A stretch of 64,000 bases of DNA, taken from NCBI GenBank assembly GCA_023419605.1, contig JAEZXR010000086.1, positions 1 to 64,000 on the forward strand, in the 5' to 3' direction. This document shows, one piece after another, positions 40,700 through 49,838 of the stretch (positions are counted from its first letter, which is position 1; every line of letters begins with the position of its first letter). The notes under the pieces are model-generated. The model saw only the letters and a program-made list of their open reading frames with translations. It made no database searches and was not told where the DNA came from. A program made the position numbers and the translations under genes. This stretch comes from Bacillota bacterium. GTDB taxonomy: Bacteria > Bacillota > Clostridia > Acetivibrionales > JAEZXR01.

Positions 40700-41497
40700 T
40701 CATCCGTCCTGTTCTATGGTCTGGGCTCCCTGGATTTTTCTGTTCCTGTATTCTCTCGGATTCATTCCAAAGTAGTTTTTAAAGGTTCGCGTAAAGTTAA
40801 AGGAGTTGCTGTATCCAACCATATCACTGATTTCATAGGTTTTATACCGCACATCGTCCAGAAGCTCCGCTGCCTTGTTCATCCGAACTTCCATCAAATA
40901 ATCGGAAAAATACTGGCCGGTCTTTTGCTTGAAGAATTTACTGATATAATCGGGATTCATGTGGACCTGCGTCGTGAGGTCCTCCAGCGTCACATCCCGG
41001 TAATGCTCATCAACATATTTACGGATAATGCTGATAACCTTCTCATTGAAGTTCATTCCCTGATCCATTTGCATTCTTTGCTCCATTTCCGGAGCGGCTG
41101 CTTCATTTTCCTCATCCAGGTCGCTTTTTAACCTTGAAAATACCCGGATGAGCTCATTATAATTCGTAGATTTAAGAATATAGCTTTTTACCCCATATTC
41201 CAGGGCCTTTTGTGCGTATTCGAAATCCTTGTGGCCGCTGAAGAAAATGATGCGTACGCTGGATTTGGAAGAACTGATTGTCTTCGCCAATTCCAGGCCT
41301 GACATCACAGGCATCATAATGTCGCAGAGTATGGCATCCACAGGGTGGGTCTGTATAAAATCAAAGGCCTTTCTGCCGTTTTCAGCCTGTCCCACTACTT
41401 CAAAGCCAATTTCGCTCCAGGGAAAGAATTTACATAAACCGTTACGAATTTCATATTCATCGTCCACAATGAGAAGCTTGTACATAGGACCCTCCAA
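40700..41497 (-). CDS. YesN-type response regulator (receiver plus AraC domain)
   Basis: A 265-residue response regulator. The receiver domain has the acidic pair IVDDEYEIRNGL at residues 8-19 and the phospho-Asp in ILCDIMMPVMSG near residue 57. The C-terminal AraC domain has two helix-turn-helix units (VHMNPDYISKFFKQKTGQYF and VGYSNSFNFTRTFKNYFG). It is first in a two-gene operon with the kinase and divergent from the binding-protein gene at 41798. Direct repeats at 41632-41720 in the shared gap are candidate binding sites. Confidence 0.92.
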   Translation of the reverse strand: MEGPMYKLLIVDDEYEIRNGLCKFFPWSEIGFEVVGQAENGRKAFDFIQTHPVDAILCDIMMPVMSGLELAKTISSSKSSVRIIFFSGHKDFEYAQKALEYGVKSYILKSTNYNELIRVFSRLKSDLDEENEAAAPEMEQRMQMDQGMNFNEKVISIIRKYVDEHYRDVTLEDLTTQVHMNPDYISKFFKQKTGQYFSDYLMEVRMNKAAELLDDVRYKTYEISDMVGYSNSFNFTRTFKNYFGMNPREYRNRKIQGAQTIEQDG

Positions 41498-41624
41498 TCT
41501 TTATACAAATAAAATTGTTAAAAGTATACAAAAAAGAAGATTAAAATCTATACAATAATTATATATCTTTATCTGCAAAATATAAATAGATAAAGTGCGA
41601 TTGGCATAGATATCCATCAAACCC

Positions 41625-41720
41625 TCGATATTTGATTGGTAATATCGAAAAATGATATCTTTTTTCCCGTTGAAGGTGAAACCGTCAATAATTGATATGT
41701 TATATCGAGTAAGATATCTT
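41625..41720 (+). promoter_or_regulatory. Candidate YesN-type operator repeats
   Basis: Two direct repeats with the pattern TTGAT-N5-ATATCGA-N4/5-GATATCTT begin at 41632 and 41692, exactly 60 bases apart, about six helical turns. An inverted partial copy (TCGATAT, 41625-41631, with GATATC near 41609) lies just upstream. The second repeat ends at 41720, where the -35 box of the 41741 promoter would be, as expected for an AraC-type activator. Confidence 0.6.
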
Positions 41721-41740
41721 CCTCTTAAAAAATATATTGC

Positions 41741-41765
41741 TATAATAAAATCGTAAGCCGCTTAC
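41741..41765 (+). promoter_or_regulatory. -10 box and downstream dyad of the second ABC importer
   Basis: TATAAT at 41741-41746 has no good -35 partner, in keeping with activator dependence. GTAAGC-C-GCTTAC (41753-41765) is a dyad at the expected transcription start. It resembles a CcpA site with one extra central base and might let a repressor block initiation. Confidence 0.5.
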
Positions 41766-41797
41766 AAAAATCGAAATTTTCGAGGAGGAAACAGTAA

Positions 41798-43141
41798 ATG
41801 AAAAAGCATGTTAGAGTCATTGGTGCATTCTGCGCGGCAGCTCTTCTCTCTACTTCATTGGTTGGATGCAGTCAGGGAGACAAAAAGCCTTCAGACAGCA
41901 GCGCCAGTCCAAAGCCGTCAACGAAGCAAGTCACCATGCGGTTTGCCTGGTGGGGGGCAGATGCAAGGCATAAAGCCACACTGGCAGCCATTGATTTATA
42001 TAAACAGAAATATCCGAATGTCACTATCGAAGCGGAGTATCAGGGATTTGACGGCTATCAGCAGAAGATCATGACACAGCTGGCAGGAGGCTCGGCGCCG
42101 GACCTAATGCAAACCGACTACCCATGGCTGGTGGATATGGCTTCCCAAAAGGATCTGCTGATGGACCTGAACAATCAGAAAGCGCTGGACTTGACGCAGT
42201 TTAATGACAAGGTTTTAAAGGAATTCTGCTCACAAAAAGGCAAGCTGCTGGGGCTTCCCATGGGGACCAATGGAATGGGAATGCTGGTGAACAAGTCCTT
42301 CATGGAGAAATACGGCATACCGCTCAATACGGAATTTACCTGGGATACGCTCATCGAACAGGGAAAGAAGATTCATGAGAAGGACAAGGATGCCTATCTT
42401 TTGGGTTTGGATGTGGGTCCTGGAGCTCTGGAGCCCATCTTCTATGAAAGGTACATTTTCTCCAAAACCGGCAAATACTGGCTTAATGATGACTTCACCA
42501 TTACTGCCTCCAAAGCGGATATCGTAGAAGCGCTGACTACATTGAAAAATCTTTTTGACAGCGGTACGGCACTTCCTTTGGGTGAAGCCCAGACCTTCGT
42601 AGGTAAACTCGAGCAAAGCCCCAAATGGATCAACGGACAAATCGGCAGCATGATCGAATGGTCTGGTAGAGTATCTGCCATTAAAGGTCCTATCAAGGAC
42701 AACTTTGCGGTGATGAAACCGCCGATGGTTAAGGGTGGGAAGGAAATGAGCATTGCCTTTAAGCCTTCCATGCTGCTCTCCATCAACAATGCTTCGGACA
42801 ATAAGGAAGAAGCCATGAAGTTTGCAAACTGGATGCTGAATGATAAAGACTCCGCAGCCGCTCTGACGGATGTGAGGTCCGTACCTACTTCCGAGGTTGC
42901 GAAGAAAACCTTGACGGAGGCTGGAAAACTTGACAAGGATATCGTTAGTGTAGTTGATCTGACCATGAAGAATCCTTCCGCAGCACCTACCTCTGTGGTA
43001 GGCAATGCAGAAATCGTATCCATTGTAGCAGATGTAGCCCAAAAGGTTGTAGTTGCAAAAATCAATCCGGACCAGGGCGCCGATGAAATCATAAAACGTA
43101 CACAGGCAAAACTGGATTCACTGAAAGCGGCCAAGAAATAA
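41798..43141 (+). CDS. Sugar-binding lipoprotein (solute-binding family 1)
   Basis: A 447-residue extracellular binding protein with a lipoprotein signal, KKHVRVIGAFCAAALLSTSL then VGC (lipidated Cys near residue 24), and a Ser/Pro/Lys-rich linker. The mature domain has the family pattern TMRFAWWGADARHKATLAAI, GGSAPDLMQTDYPWLVDMA and a typical hinge. GAGGAGG precedes the ATG. It is the first gene of an importer with permeases at 43508 and 44416 and a GH31 glycosidase at 45296, activated by the divergent YesMN pair. The ligand is likely an oligosaccharide with an alpha-linked terminal residue, inferred from GH31. Confidence 0.9.
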   Translation: MKKHVRVIGAFCAAALLSTSLVGCSQGDKKPSDSSASPKPSTKQVTMRFAWWGADARHKATLAAIDLYKQKYPNVTIEAEYQGFDGYQQKIMTQLAGGSAPDLMQTDYPWLVDMASQKDLLMDLNNQKALDLTQFNDKVLKEFCSQKGKLLGLPMGTNGMGMLVNKSFMEKYGIPLNTEFTWDTLIEQGKKIHEKDKDAYLLGLDVGPGALEPIFYERYIFSKTGKYWLNDDFTITASKADIVEALTTLKNLFDSGTALPLGEAQTFVGKLEQSPKWINGQIGSMIEWSGRVSAIKGPIKDNFAVMKPPMVKGGKEMSIAFKPSMLLSINNASDNKEEAMKFANWMLNDKDSAAALTDVRSVPTSEVAKKTLTEAGKLDKDIVSVVDLTMKNPSAAPTSVVGNAEIVSIVADVAQKVVVAKINPDQGADEIIKRTQAKLDSLKAAKK

Positions 43142-43161
43142 ATGTTTGTAAGGCAGTAAAT

Positions 43162-43197
43162 CATAAGGTGATGCCGATTTTAGAGCATCACCTTATG
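43162..43197 (+). terminator. Hairpin after the binding-protein gene
   Basis: Thirteen-base perfect arms, CATAAGGTGATGC and GCATCACCTTATG, enclose 10 bases. No strong T-run follows, so some read-through into the permease genes 310 bases downstream is expected. This matches the hairpins around the binding-protein gene of the fructan operon. Confidence 0.65.
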
Positions 43198-43260
43198 AAT
43201 AAAATTGAAAACACATTCAACTTTAAAATAAAGAAATTCTGCCATTCGTGCTTTACAGGC

Positions 43261-43375
43261 CTAACCCTCATCCCCTAGCCCCTTCTCCCAAGCTTGGGAG
43301 AAGGGGAAAATCGGATCACTTACCATTCTCTCCCTCTACCAATTTTGGGAGAGGGAGTTGGAGGGTGAGGGTTAA
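43261..43375. repeat. Intergenic MITE-like repeat of the CTAACCCTCA...GGGTGAGGGTTA type
   Basis: The element begins CTAACCCTCATCCCC and ends GGGTGAGGGTTAA, with inner dyads CCCCTTCTCCCAAGCTTGGG plus GAGAAGGGG, and CCCTCTACC/GGGAGAGGGA. Similar 'ccctcaccctaaccctctccc' intergenic repeats are known from many bacterial genomes. It splits the importer operon between the binding protein and permease genes and could form an extensive RNA fold. Confidence 0.75.
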
Positions 43376-43507
43376 AGCTAAAAAAGCTAATTAAAAGCAT
43401 GATTTCCATCCTTTTTCCAATGATGTGGCTAAAGTATAGTCGGGCAGGGGGATGGGCCAAATTACGAATTGAAATAAAGAAACCATAAAGAAAGACGGGT
43501 GACGTCC

Positions 43508-44419
43508 ATGAAAACCTCTACAGTGAAAAAAGTCAAAAAACAATACGAATATGTAGGCCTGCTATTTATCGCTCCGTGGATTATCGGCTTTCTTGTGTTC
43601 CAGTTGTATCCACTGATTGCCTCTTTCGCATATTCCTTTACGGATTATAACATGTTAAACACACCAAGCTTTGTGGGCTTCAAAAACTATATCGAAGTAC
43701 TGACCGTAGATCCGAATTTCTGGCAATCCATCAAGGTTACATTGATCTACGTGGTTGTATCCGTTCCCTTCAAGCTGGCTGTAGCACTGCTCATTGCCAT
43801 GATATTGAATGTAAAAATAAGATTTGTAGGATTTTTCAGAACTTTATACTATCTGCCTTCCATTATGGGAGGGAGTGTCGCTATCGCAGTTTTATGGAGA
43901 TTCCTGTTTATGAAGGACGGATTTATAAACAAGCTGCTGGCGGCAGTCCACCTGCAAGGAGCAGACTGGTTGGGGGATACACGGTTTTCGCTTTTTACCA
44001 TCAGTCTCTTGACGGTATGGCAGTTCGGCTCTTCCATGGTACTATTTCTTGCCGGACTGAAACAAATACCCGAGGAATTGTATGAAGCAGGAAGAATGGA
44101 TGGCGCTTCCCGGGTCAGAATGTTTTTTACCATTACCATCCCCATGCTCACGCCCATTGTACTGTTTAATATCGTAATCCAGATGATCAATGCATTCCAG
44201 GATTTCACCGCCGCCTTTGTTATCACCAATGGAGGACCTGCAAATTCTACGTACCTCTATGGAATCATGCTGTACCAAAATGCTTTCCAGTATTTTAAAA
44301 TGGGGTATGCTTCGGCTTTATCCTGGGTACTTTTCGTAATTATTATAGCAATTACTGCACTGATATTCAAGTCATCAAGCTCCTGGGCGCATTATGAAGA
44401 TGGAGGTGGAATCATATGA
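43508..44419 (+). CDS. Sugar ABC transporter permease, MalF/UgpA type
   Basis: A 303-residue permease with six hydrophobic segments (first: GLLFIAPWIIGFLVFQLYPL near residues 17-36). The EAA loop is YEAGRMDGASRVRMFFTITI near residue 194. I prefer ATG 43508 over the GTG at 43499, since GGGTG lies 6 bases before the ATG. Its stop overlaps the next permease start by 4 bases. Confidence 0.9.
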   Translation: MKTSTVKKVKKQYEYVGLLFIAPWIIGFLVFQLYPLIASFAYSFTDYNMLNTPSFVGFKNYIEVLTVDPNFWQSIKVTLIYVVVSVPFKLAVALLIAMILNVKIRFVGFFRTLYYLPSIMGGSVAIAVLWRFLFMKDGFINKLLAAVHLQGADWLGDTRFSLFTISLLTVWQFGSSMVLFLAGLKQIPEELYEAGRMDGASRVRMFFTITIPMLTPIVLFNIVIQMINAFQDFTAAFVITNGGPANSTYLYGIMLYQNAFQYFKMGYASALSWVLFVIIIAITALIFKSSSSWAHYEDGGGII

Positions 44420-45252
44420 AAAAATCCCTGGGCAGAACCATGGTCTATATATTCCTTTTTGCAGTAGGATTTATTATGATATATCCATTAATCTGGCTGT
44501 TTTTCTCCTCCTTCAAACCGAACGATGAAATTTTTGGTTCCGTGAAGCTGCTGCCTACCCAGGTCATCTGGGATTCCTACAGGAATGGCTGGAAGGGGAG
44601 CGGACAGTTCAGCTTCGGGGTTTTCTTCCTGAATTCCTTTAAGCTGGTAGTTCCCACCGTAGTATTTACCATTTTGTCAAGTACGCTGGTGGCATACGGT
44701 TTTGCACGCTTTGAATTTCCCTTTAAAAAGCCGTTGTTTATCCTGATGATTTCAACCTTGATGCTGCCAAATGCAGTGGTTATTATTCCCCGGTATATTC
44801 AATTCAAGAACCTGAATTGGCTGAACAGCTACTTAACCTTTACCATACCTGCGCTGGCAGCCTGTTACCCGTTCTTTATCTATATGCTGGTGCAGTTTTT
44901 CCGTGGAGTTCCCCGGGAATTGGATGAATCGGCCAAAATCGATGGATGCAACGCATTTACCATACTGGTCCGGATCCTGCTGCCCCTGAGTAAGGCTTCG
45001 CTGATCTCAGCAGCGCTGTTCCAGTTTATCTGGACCTGGAATGACTTCTTCAACTCGCTGATTTATATCAACAGCGTAAAGAAATTCACCGTTACCCTGG
45101 GCTTGCGAATGTCCCTGGATAACGCGGCTACTGCAAACTGGAATGAAATCCTGGCCATGTCCATGGTTGCCATTCTACCCTGTACGCTCCTGTTCTTTTT
45201 CGCACAAAAGTACTTTGTAGAAGGGATTGCAACAACGGGACTAAAAGGATAA
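44416..45252 (+). CDS. Sugar ABC transporter permease, MalG/UgpE type
   Basis: A 278-residue partner permease. The first membrane helix is YIFLFAVGFIMIYPLIWLFF at residues 11-30. The EAA loop is DESAKIDGCNAFTILVRILL near residue 175, and the C-terminal FFFAQKYFVEGIATTGLKG is typical. It overlaps the preceding permease by ATGA. No ATPase gene is present, so the importer probably shares one with other systems in the cell. Confidence 0.92.
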   Translation: MKKSLGRTMVYIFLFAVGFIMIYPLIWLFFSSFKPNDEIFGSVKLLPTQVIWDSYRNGWKGSGQFSFGVFFLNSFKLVVPTVVFTILSSTLVAYGFARFEFPFKKPLFILMISTLMLPNAVVIIPRYIQFKNLNWLNSYLTFTIPALAACYPFFIYMLVQFFRGVPRELDESAKIDGCNAFTILVRILLPLSKASLISAALFQFIWTWNDFFNSLIYINSVKKFTVTLGLRMSLDNAATANWNEILAMSMVAILPCTLLFFFAQKYFVEGIATTGLKG

Positions 45253-45295
45253 ATACAAAGGCTGCATGCAGCACTGGATGAAGAGGTGTAATAAA

Positions 45296-47788
45296 ATGAA
45301 AATAAGCAACCGAATGATGGACTGCCGGCAGGGAGATGGAATTTACTATATTGACACCGATGGCGGAAAATTCATGATAGTATTTCTGCGAAAGGACCTG
45401 GTGCGGATTCGGTGTACTTTTGAAGAGAATTTTTCGGAAGAATCGTCCTATACCCTGGTGATGACCGCATGGGAAGACCGGCTGGATGATTTGCTGAAGG
45501 GGGAGAGAATAAGAGTCAATCCCTATTTGCCCGAAGTTCTGGAGAAGGAAGGGTACCTGGAGTTTAAAACGGAAGAGCTGCGTATGGTCATTGATAAAGA
45601 GCCTTTCGGTATCTCCATTTATAACAATGAAAATCTATGCCTTTACTCGGATGTAAGGGAACGGTCCTATCTTCAGGATGACAAGGGGAGGATCTACCAC
45701 TATAGCGCACTGGATGAGCAGGATTGCTATTATGGTTTTGGAGAGAAAACAGGATATTTGAACAAAGCCAAAAGAAGAATGAAAATGAACAATATCGATA
45801 CCCTGGGCTATGACGCAGAGAGTACTGACCCCCTGTACAAACACATTCCTTTTTATATCAAGTTAAATCGGCGTACCAGGGAGGCCTGCGGTTTCTTCTA
45901 CCACAATTCCTATCCTTCCGTTTTTGACATGGGCTGTGAGCGCAGCGGGTACTGGAGGCGGTACAGTTATTTCTCCGCCGATGGAGGCGATATCGACCTC
46001 TTCTTTATGTACGGGCCGTCGGTGAAAAAGGTTGTGGAGAGCTATACGGACCTGACAGGAAAAACTGCCTTTCCACCCTTGTATTCCCTGGGATATATGG
46101 GCTCTACCATGTATTATACGGAGCTTGACAGCGATTCGGATGAAGCGGTTCTTGGCTTTTCCGAGAAAGCCCGGAAAAATTCCATTCCCTGTGACGGCTT
46201 TCATATGTCTTCCGGCTATACAACGGGGGAAGATGGCAGACGCTATGTATTTAACTGGAATTATAAAAGGTTCAAGAACCCTAAAAAGTTTGTGCAGCGC
46301 ATGAAGGAGCGGGGAATGCAAGTATCGCCCAATGTGAAGCCGGGAATGCTGCTTTCTCATTTCCTGTACAAGGAGTTTAACGAAAACGGTGCCTATGTGA
46401 TGGACCGGCAGGGGAAAAATCCCCATGTGGACCGGTATTGGGGAGGAAAAGCTTCCTTTGTGGACTTTTCAAACCCAAAGGCCAGGGAACTATGGAAAAA
46501 GCATCTGAAAGAGGCCTTGATTTCCCTGGGAATTACCTCCATATGGAATGATAACTGTGAGTACGAGATCGATGATCCTAAGGCCATCTGTGACTTTGAA
46601 GGGAAAAAAGGACCTGTAGAGGCATTACGTCCTATTCTGCCCAACCTTATGGCATACACGGCATACCAGGCAGTGCTGGAGGAATGCCCGGATACGAGGC
46701 CCTATGTCCTGAACCGGGCCGGATTTGCAGGAATTCAAAGATATGCCCAAACCTGGGCCGGAGACAATTACACCAGTTGGAAGAGTCTCAAGTTCAATAT
46801 TTCCACCATACTGGGCATGGGCTTGTCGGGCGTTGCCAACCAGGGGATTGATGTGGGCGGCTTTGACGGACCGGCCCCTGAGCCGGAGCTGCTGGTGCGG
46901 TGGGTGCAGAATGCAGCGTTTTATCCCCGGTTCTGCCTGCATTCCTGTAATACGGACAATACAGTTACCGAGCCCTGGATGTATCCTTCCTATACCTCCT
47001 ATATCCGAAAAGCACTGGAGTTCCGGTATCAACTGATTCCCTACCTGTATTCGCTGATGTATCTGGCGGCGGAAAAGGGTGCACCGGTCCTGCGGCCGCT
47101 GGTTTATGAATTCCAGGAGGATACGAAGGTTTACGAGGAAAGCTTTGATTTTATGGTAGGTCCTTCGCTGCTGGTGGCAGGGGTGTTTGAAAAGGGAATG
47201 AAGTCAAGAGCGGTTTATCTTCCTGAGGGAAGTGACTGGTATGAGTGGAATACCCGGAAGAAACACAGAGGGGGGCAAACCATTACGGTGGATACACCGC
47301 TGGACAGGATTCCCGTATTCTTCAGAAGCGGATCTATCCTACCCATGACAGCGCCCCGGCTGAATTTGCAGCAGGAAAAATCCCACCGCCTGGAACTCCT
47401 TGTAGAGCCGTGGCAGGAAAACAGCTTTGTTCTGTATGAGGATGACGGATTCAGCAACGCGTACCGAAAAGGAATCTACAGCAAAACCAATATCGTCATC
47501 GGGCACAAAGATAGAAATGTAGAATTGGACTTTACACTGGAAGGCAGTTATACCTCCGATATCCTTGAAATTTGCCTGGAGGTAGTCTGCGGTCTATCCG
47601 CACCGATGCGGGTAAATGCAGTCGGTCAGGAACTTCCGCAGTATCTGGACAGGGAGGACTGGGACAGGGAGAAGGAAGGCTTCTACTATGACCCTGAAAA
47701 GCGAAGCGTTCGAATTAAGTATCCACGCCCGGAGAAGAACTACAGGGTATCCATTTGTTTCGATACAAAGGATCTGATTTCTATATAA
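45296..47788 (+). CDS. GH31 alpha-glycosidase
   Basis: An 830-residue glycosidase of family 31. The N-terminal beta-sandwich includes YYGFGEKTGYLNKAKRRMKM near residue 150. The barrel carries the nucleophile in ITSIWNDNCEYEI near residue 416 and the acid/base in WAGDNYTSWKSL near residue 488. The distal GVANQGIDVGGFDGPAPEPE and a C-terminal sandwich complete the layout. AGAGGTG lies 8 bases before ATG 45296. The Asn-Asp-Asn-Cys-Glu sequence around the nucleophile differs from the common WxDMNE form, so the substrate may not be maltose-like; alpha-glucosides, alpha-xylosides or others are possible. It is the last gene of the importer operon, and with no signal peptide it acts on imported sugar. 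Confidence 0.88.
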   Translation: MKISNRMMDCRQGDGIYYIDTDGGKFMIVFLRKDLVRIRCTFEENFSEESSYTLVMTAWEDRLDDLLKGERIRVNPYLPEVLEKEGYLEFKTEELRMVIDKEPFGISIYNNENLCLYSDVRERSYLQDDKGRIYHYSALDEQDCYYGFGEKTGYLNKAKRRMKMNNIDTLGYDAESTDPLYKHIPFYIKLNRRTREACGFFYHNSYPSVFDMGCERSGYWRRYSYFSADGGDIDLFFMYGPSVKKVVESYTDLTGKTAFPPLYSLGYMGSTMYYTELDSDSDEAVLGFSEKARKNSIPCDGFHMSSGYTTGEDGRRYVFNWNYKRFKNPKKFVQRMKERGMQVSPNVKPGMLLSHFLYKEFNENGAYVMDRQGKNPHVDRYWGGKASFVDFSNPKARELWKKHLKEALISLGITSIWNDNCEYEIDDPKAICDFEGKKGPVEALRPILPNLMAYTAYQAVLEECPDTRPYVLNRAGFAGIQRYAQTWAGDNYTSWKSLKFNISTILGMGLSGVANQGIDVGGFDGPAPEPELLVRWVQNAAFYPRFCLHSCNTDNTVTEPWMYPSYTSYIRKALEFRYQLIPYLYSLMYLAAEKGAPVLRPLVYEFQEDTKVYEESFDFMVGPSLLVAGVFEKGMKSRAVYLPEGSDWYEWNTRKKHRGGQTITVDTPLDRIPVFFRSGSILPMTAPRLNLQQEKSHRLELLVEPWQENSFVLYEDDGFSNAYRKGIYSKTNIVIGHKDRNVELDFTLEGSYTSDILEICLEVVCGLSAPMRVNAVGQELPQYLDREDWDREKEGFYYDPEKRSVRIKYPRPEKNYRVSICFDTKDLISI

Positions 47789-47831
47789 ACACGAACGATA
47801 TCAAAACAAAAAGCAAGGGAAGGTTTTTATG

Positions 47832-47876
47832 AAAACCGTATGTAGATTGCTCTTGCAGCATCTGCACACGGTTTTT
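47832..47876 (+). terminator. Terminator after the GH31 gene
   Basis: AAAACCGT and ACGGTTTT, with an inner TGTAGAT/ATCTGCA-like pairing, form an imperfect stem closing on a T-run (GGTTTTTCC). It ends the importer operon, before the convergent kinase gene that stops at 47984. Confidence 0.65.
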
Positions 47877-47983
47877 CCATTTTAAATCATGGGAAATTAT
47901 GCCATTTTTGGTTTGCTCTGAGTTTCCTGTAAAAGTGCGACAGCATTTTGTTCTCTCTCTTATGTTTGTCCATCGATATGCTT

Positions 47984-49006
47984 TTACTTTGCAATGTATT
48001 GCCTGCAAAGCCGGTTGAGTTTTTCCCCATTGGAGCTAAGCCAGTATGCCCGCGAGACCGTTTTATCAATCTGGTCTTTCACGATGTGCACTTCATCGAC
48101 TCCGTCCCAAAAGCGGCCAAGAAAATGGACAAACACATCCAAACGGCGAAGCTGTACAAGGTAGGGGAGGGCATTGATTTCATCCGGAGTGAGCTTTAGG
48201 ACACTTCCGTATCCGGCGAGAAAAGCCTCCACCTTTGCCCATAATAAGTCTTCTTCATTCACGGCGGTAATGAGGTCCGACAAACAGACTGCCAATTCCA
48301 TGACCCGCAGGTCCTTCGTGATAAACTCAAAATCCAGTACAGTCGAGATCATACCCTCTGCATCTGCAAGAACATTGGATGCGTTCAAGTCACCGTGAAC
48401 CAATTGATGAGGGAGTTGCTTCAATTTCGGAACTACCTCCTGAAAACGCGCAAATTGTTGACCGATAAGCAATAAAGCCGGCCCTTGCTCCCGAAATTCG
48501 GGAGGCGGGTTTGTACAAAAATGTATAACCGCCTGAGGGGGACAGAGCGGGTGGGTATTCTCAATCTCATAGTAAGGTCTGTAGGTCGGTTCCAGGTCCA
48601 GTGTTATTTTCTCCAGGGCGCAGGTGAGTTGCCCCGTTGTCCTGCCGAAGGAATAGAGCTGGGGGAGTTCTTCCAAGGTAGGATTCACACCCTCCACGAA
48701 GTGGAACAAGGCGGCAAGCTTTCCATCCTCCAATCGAAGAATTGTATTTCCTTCCGGTGTCCGGACCGGTTTGGGTATCCGGAAGGGAAGCGATATTTCC
48801 TGCAAAGCCAGCAAAATACTATGCTCATACTTCACTTTCGATGCATCCTGGTGGGTTTCGTAGATGCGAAACACATACGGCTGTCCCTGTGCCGTCACAA
48901 ATCGTGTAGTATTATTCATACCGCTGGCACCCGTTTGGACACTCCAGTTTCCGGAGGGAAAAAGCCGGGTCAGCACTTTGTCAATGATTGTCCAATCTTC
49001 CTTCAT
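47984..49006 (-). CDS. APH-fold phosphotransferase (aminoglycoside/homoserine kinase-like)
   Basis: A 340-residue protein with the APH kinase fold. The nucleotide loop is near GQPYVFRIYETHQ (residues 41-53), the catalytic loop LVHGDLNASNVL near residue 203 with the catalytic Asp, and the metal-binding VLDFEFI near residue 222. Members phosphorylate antibiotics, homoserine, choline or thiamine; the substrate here is unknown. It shares its strand with rpsD, whose start (49696) is upstream, but a terminator lies between them. Nothing here marks it as a resistance gene. Confidence 0.82.
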   Translation of the reverse strand: MKEDWTIIDKVLTRLFPSGNWSVQTGASGMNNTTRFVTAQGQPYVFRIYETHQDASKVKYEHSILLALQEISLPFRIPKPVRTPEGNTILRLEDGKLAALFHFVEGVNPTLEELPQLYSFGRTTGQLTCALEKITLDLEPTYRPYYEIENTHPLCPPQAVIHFCTNPPPEFREQGPALLLIGQQFARFQEVVPKLKQLPHQLVHGDLNASNVLADAEGMISTVLDFEFITKDLRVMELAVCLSDLITAVNEEDLLWAKVEAFLAGYGSVLKLTPDEINALPYLVQLRRLDVFVHFLGRFWDGVDEVHIVKDQIDKTVSRAYWLSSNGEKLNRLCRQYIAK

Positions 49007-49108
49007 TTCTGCAGCTCCTTATGCGAGTGATAGTATAGATGGGTTTCAGCAACCAGTTTTAAGTATACCATTGATCGAAAGGAAAGGAAACGCAACCATA
49101 AATAAAAA

Positions 49109-49125
49109 CCGGACTTAACGTCCGG
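49109..49125 (-). terminator. Terminator with the rpsD stop codon in its loop
   Basis: CCGGAC (49109-49114) and GTCCGG (49120-49125) pair around TTAAC. On the minus strand a run of T follows. The rpsD stop codon occupies loop positions 49115-49117, so the hairpin also encodes the last residues. Confidence 0.8.
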
Positions 49126-49696
49126 AATAAAATTCTAAAACCTTTGAAATTTTTACTTCGATGGGTATTTCACCGGCCTGGGGCATACGGACCAGTTTAC
49201 CGGAAAGCCCTTCCACGTCTTTTTCAAGGTAGGGTACGCTGAGAGCGGATTCCCTGAAATTATCCACGAAGGTATGCATTTGTTTTGCCTTTTCATTCAG
49301 TGCGATGGCATCTCCCGGGTATACTCGAAAAGAGGGGCGGTCCACTCGTTGACCGTTCACTGTAATATGCCCGTGCACTACCATCTGCCTTGACTGCCGT
49401 AGGGTTGCGGCGAAACCAAGACGGTAAACAAGGTTGTCCAGCCTTCTTTCCAAAAGAGTTACCAGTACTTCGCCAGGATTTGTTTCCGATTTAAATGCTT
49501 CGTTCACATACCGTCGGAACTGCTTTTCCAGTACACCATAATACATTCTTAATTTTTGCTTTTCAATTAACTGCTCACCGTACTCCGAAGTCTTTCTCCT
49601 TGATGCAACACCCCGGGTTAGTGCTTTAGGGTGACCAAAAACATTAACGCCCAGGCGTCTCACTATTTTAAACCTTGGACCCATTGACTTTGCCAA
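49115..49696 (-). CDS. rpsD: 30S ribosomal protein S4, zinc-free form
   Basis: A 193-residue S4 protein that nucleates 30S assembly by binding 16S rRNA. The core LERRLDNLVYRLGFAATLRQ and the S4 RNA-binding segment SRQMVVHGHITVNGQRVDRP are intact. The N-terminal region (KSMGPRFKIVRRLGVNVFGH) lacks the four Cys of the zinc-binding form. I place the start at a TTG (49696) because AAAGGAGG lies 7 bases upstream; the only earlier ATG would start inside that site's leader. It stands alone, away from other ribosomal genes. It may be a second, zinc-independent copy, or the only copy; the window cannot tell. Confidence 0.93.
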   Translation of the reverse strand: MAKSMGPRFKIVRRLGVNVFGHPKALTRGVASRRKTSEYGEQLIEKQKLRMYYGVLEKQFRRYVNEAFKSETNPGEVLVTLLERRLDNLVYRLGFAATLRQSRQMVVHGHITVNGQRVDRPSFRVYPGDAIALNEKAKQMHTFVDNFRESALSVPYLEKDVEGLSGKLVRMPQAGEIPIEVKISKVLEFYSGR

Positions 49697-49838
49697 CGTA
49701 ATTCCTCCTTTAGAAACCATAATAGATACGATACATTCCTTTTATTAAAATGACCTAAAAATCTTTTGTTATACTATTCCTTTAAATGTTCGAGGAATCA
49801 ATTTTTTATAAGAAGAACCGGTTTGGCAAAGCAGCAGT

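Noticed and set aside
42230..43042. A 270-codon open frame on the minus strand
   Set aside because: It is the complement of the solute-binding protein gene, whose lipobox and family motifs are clear.
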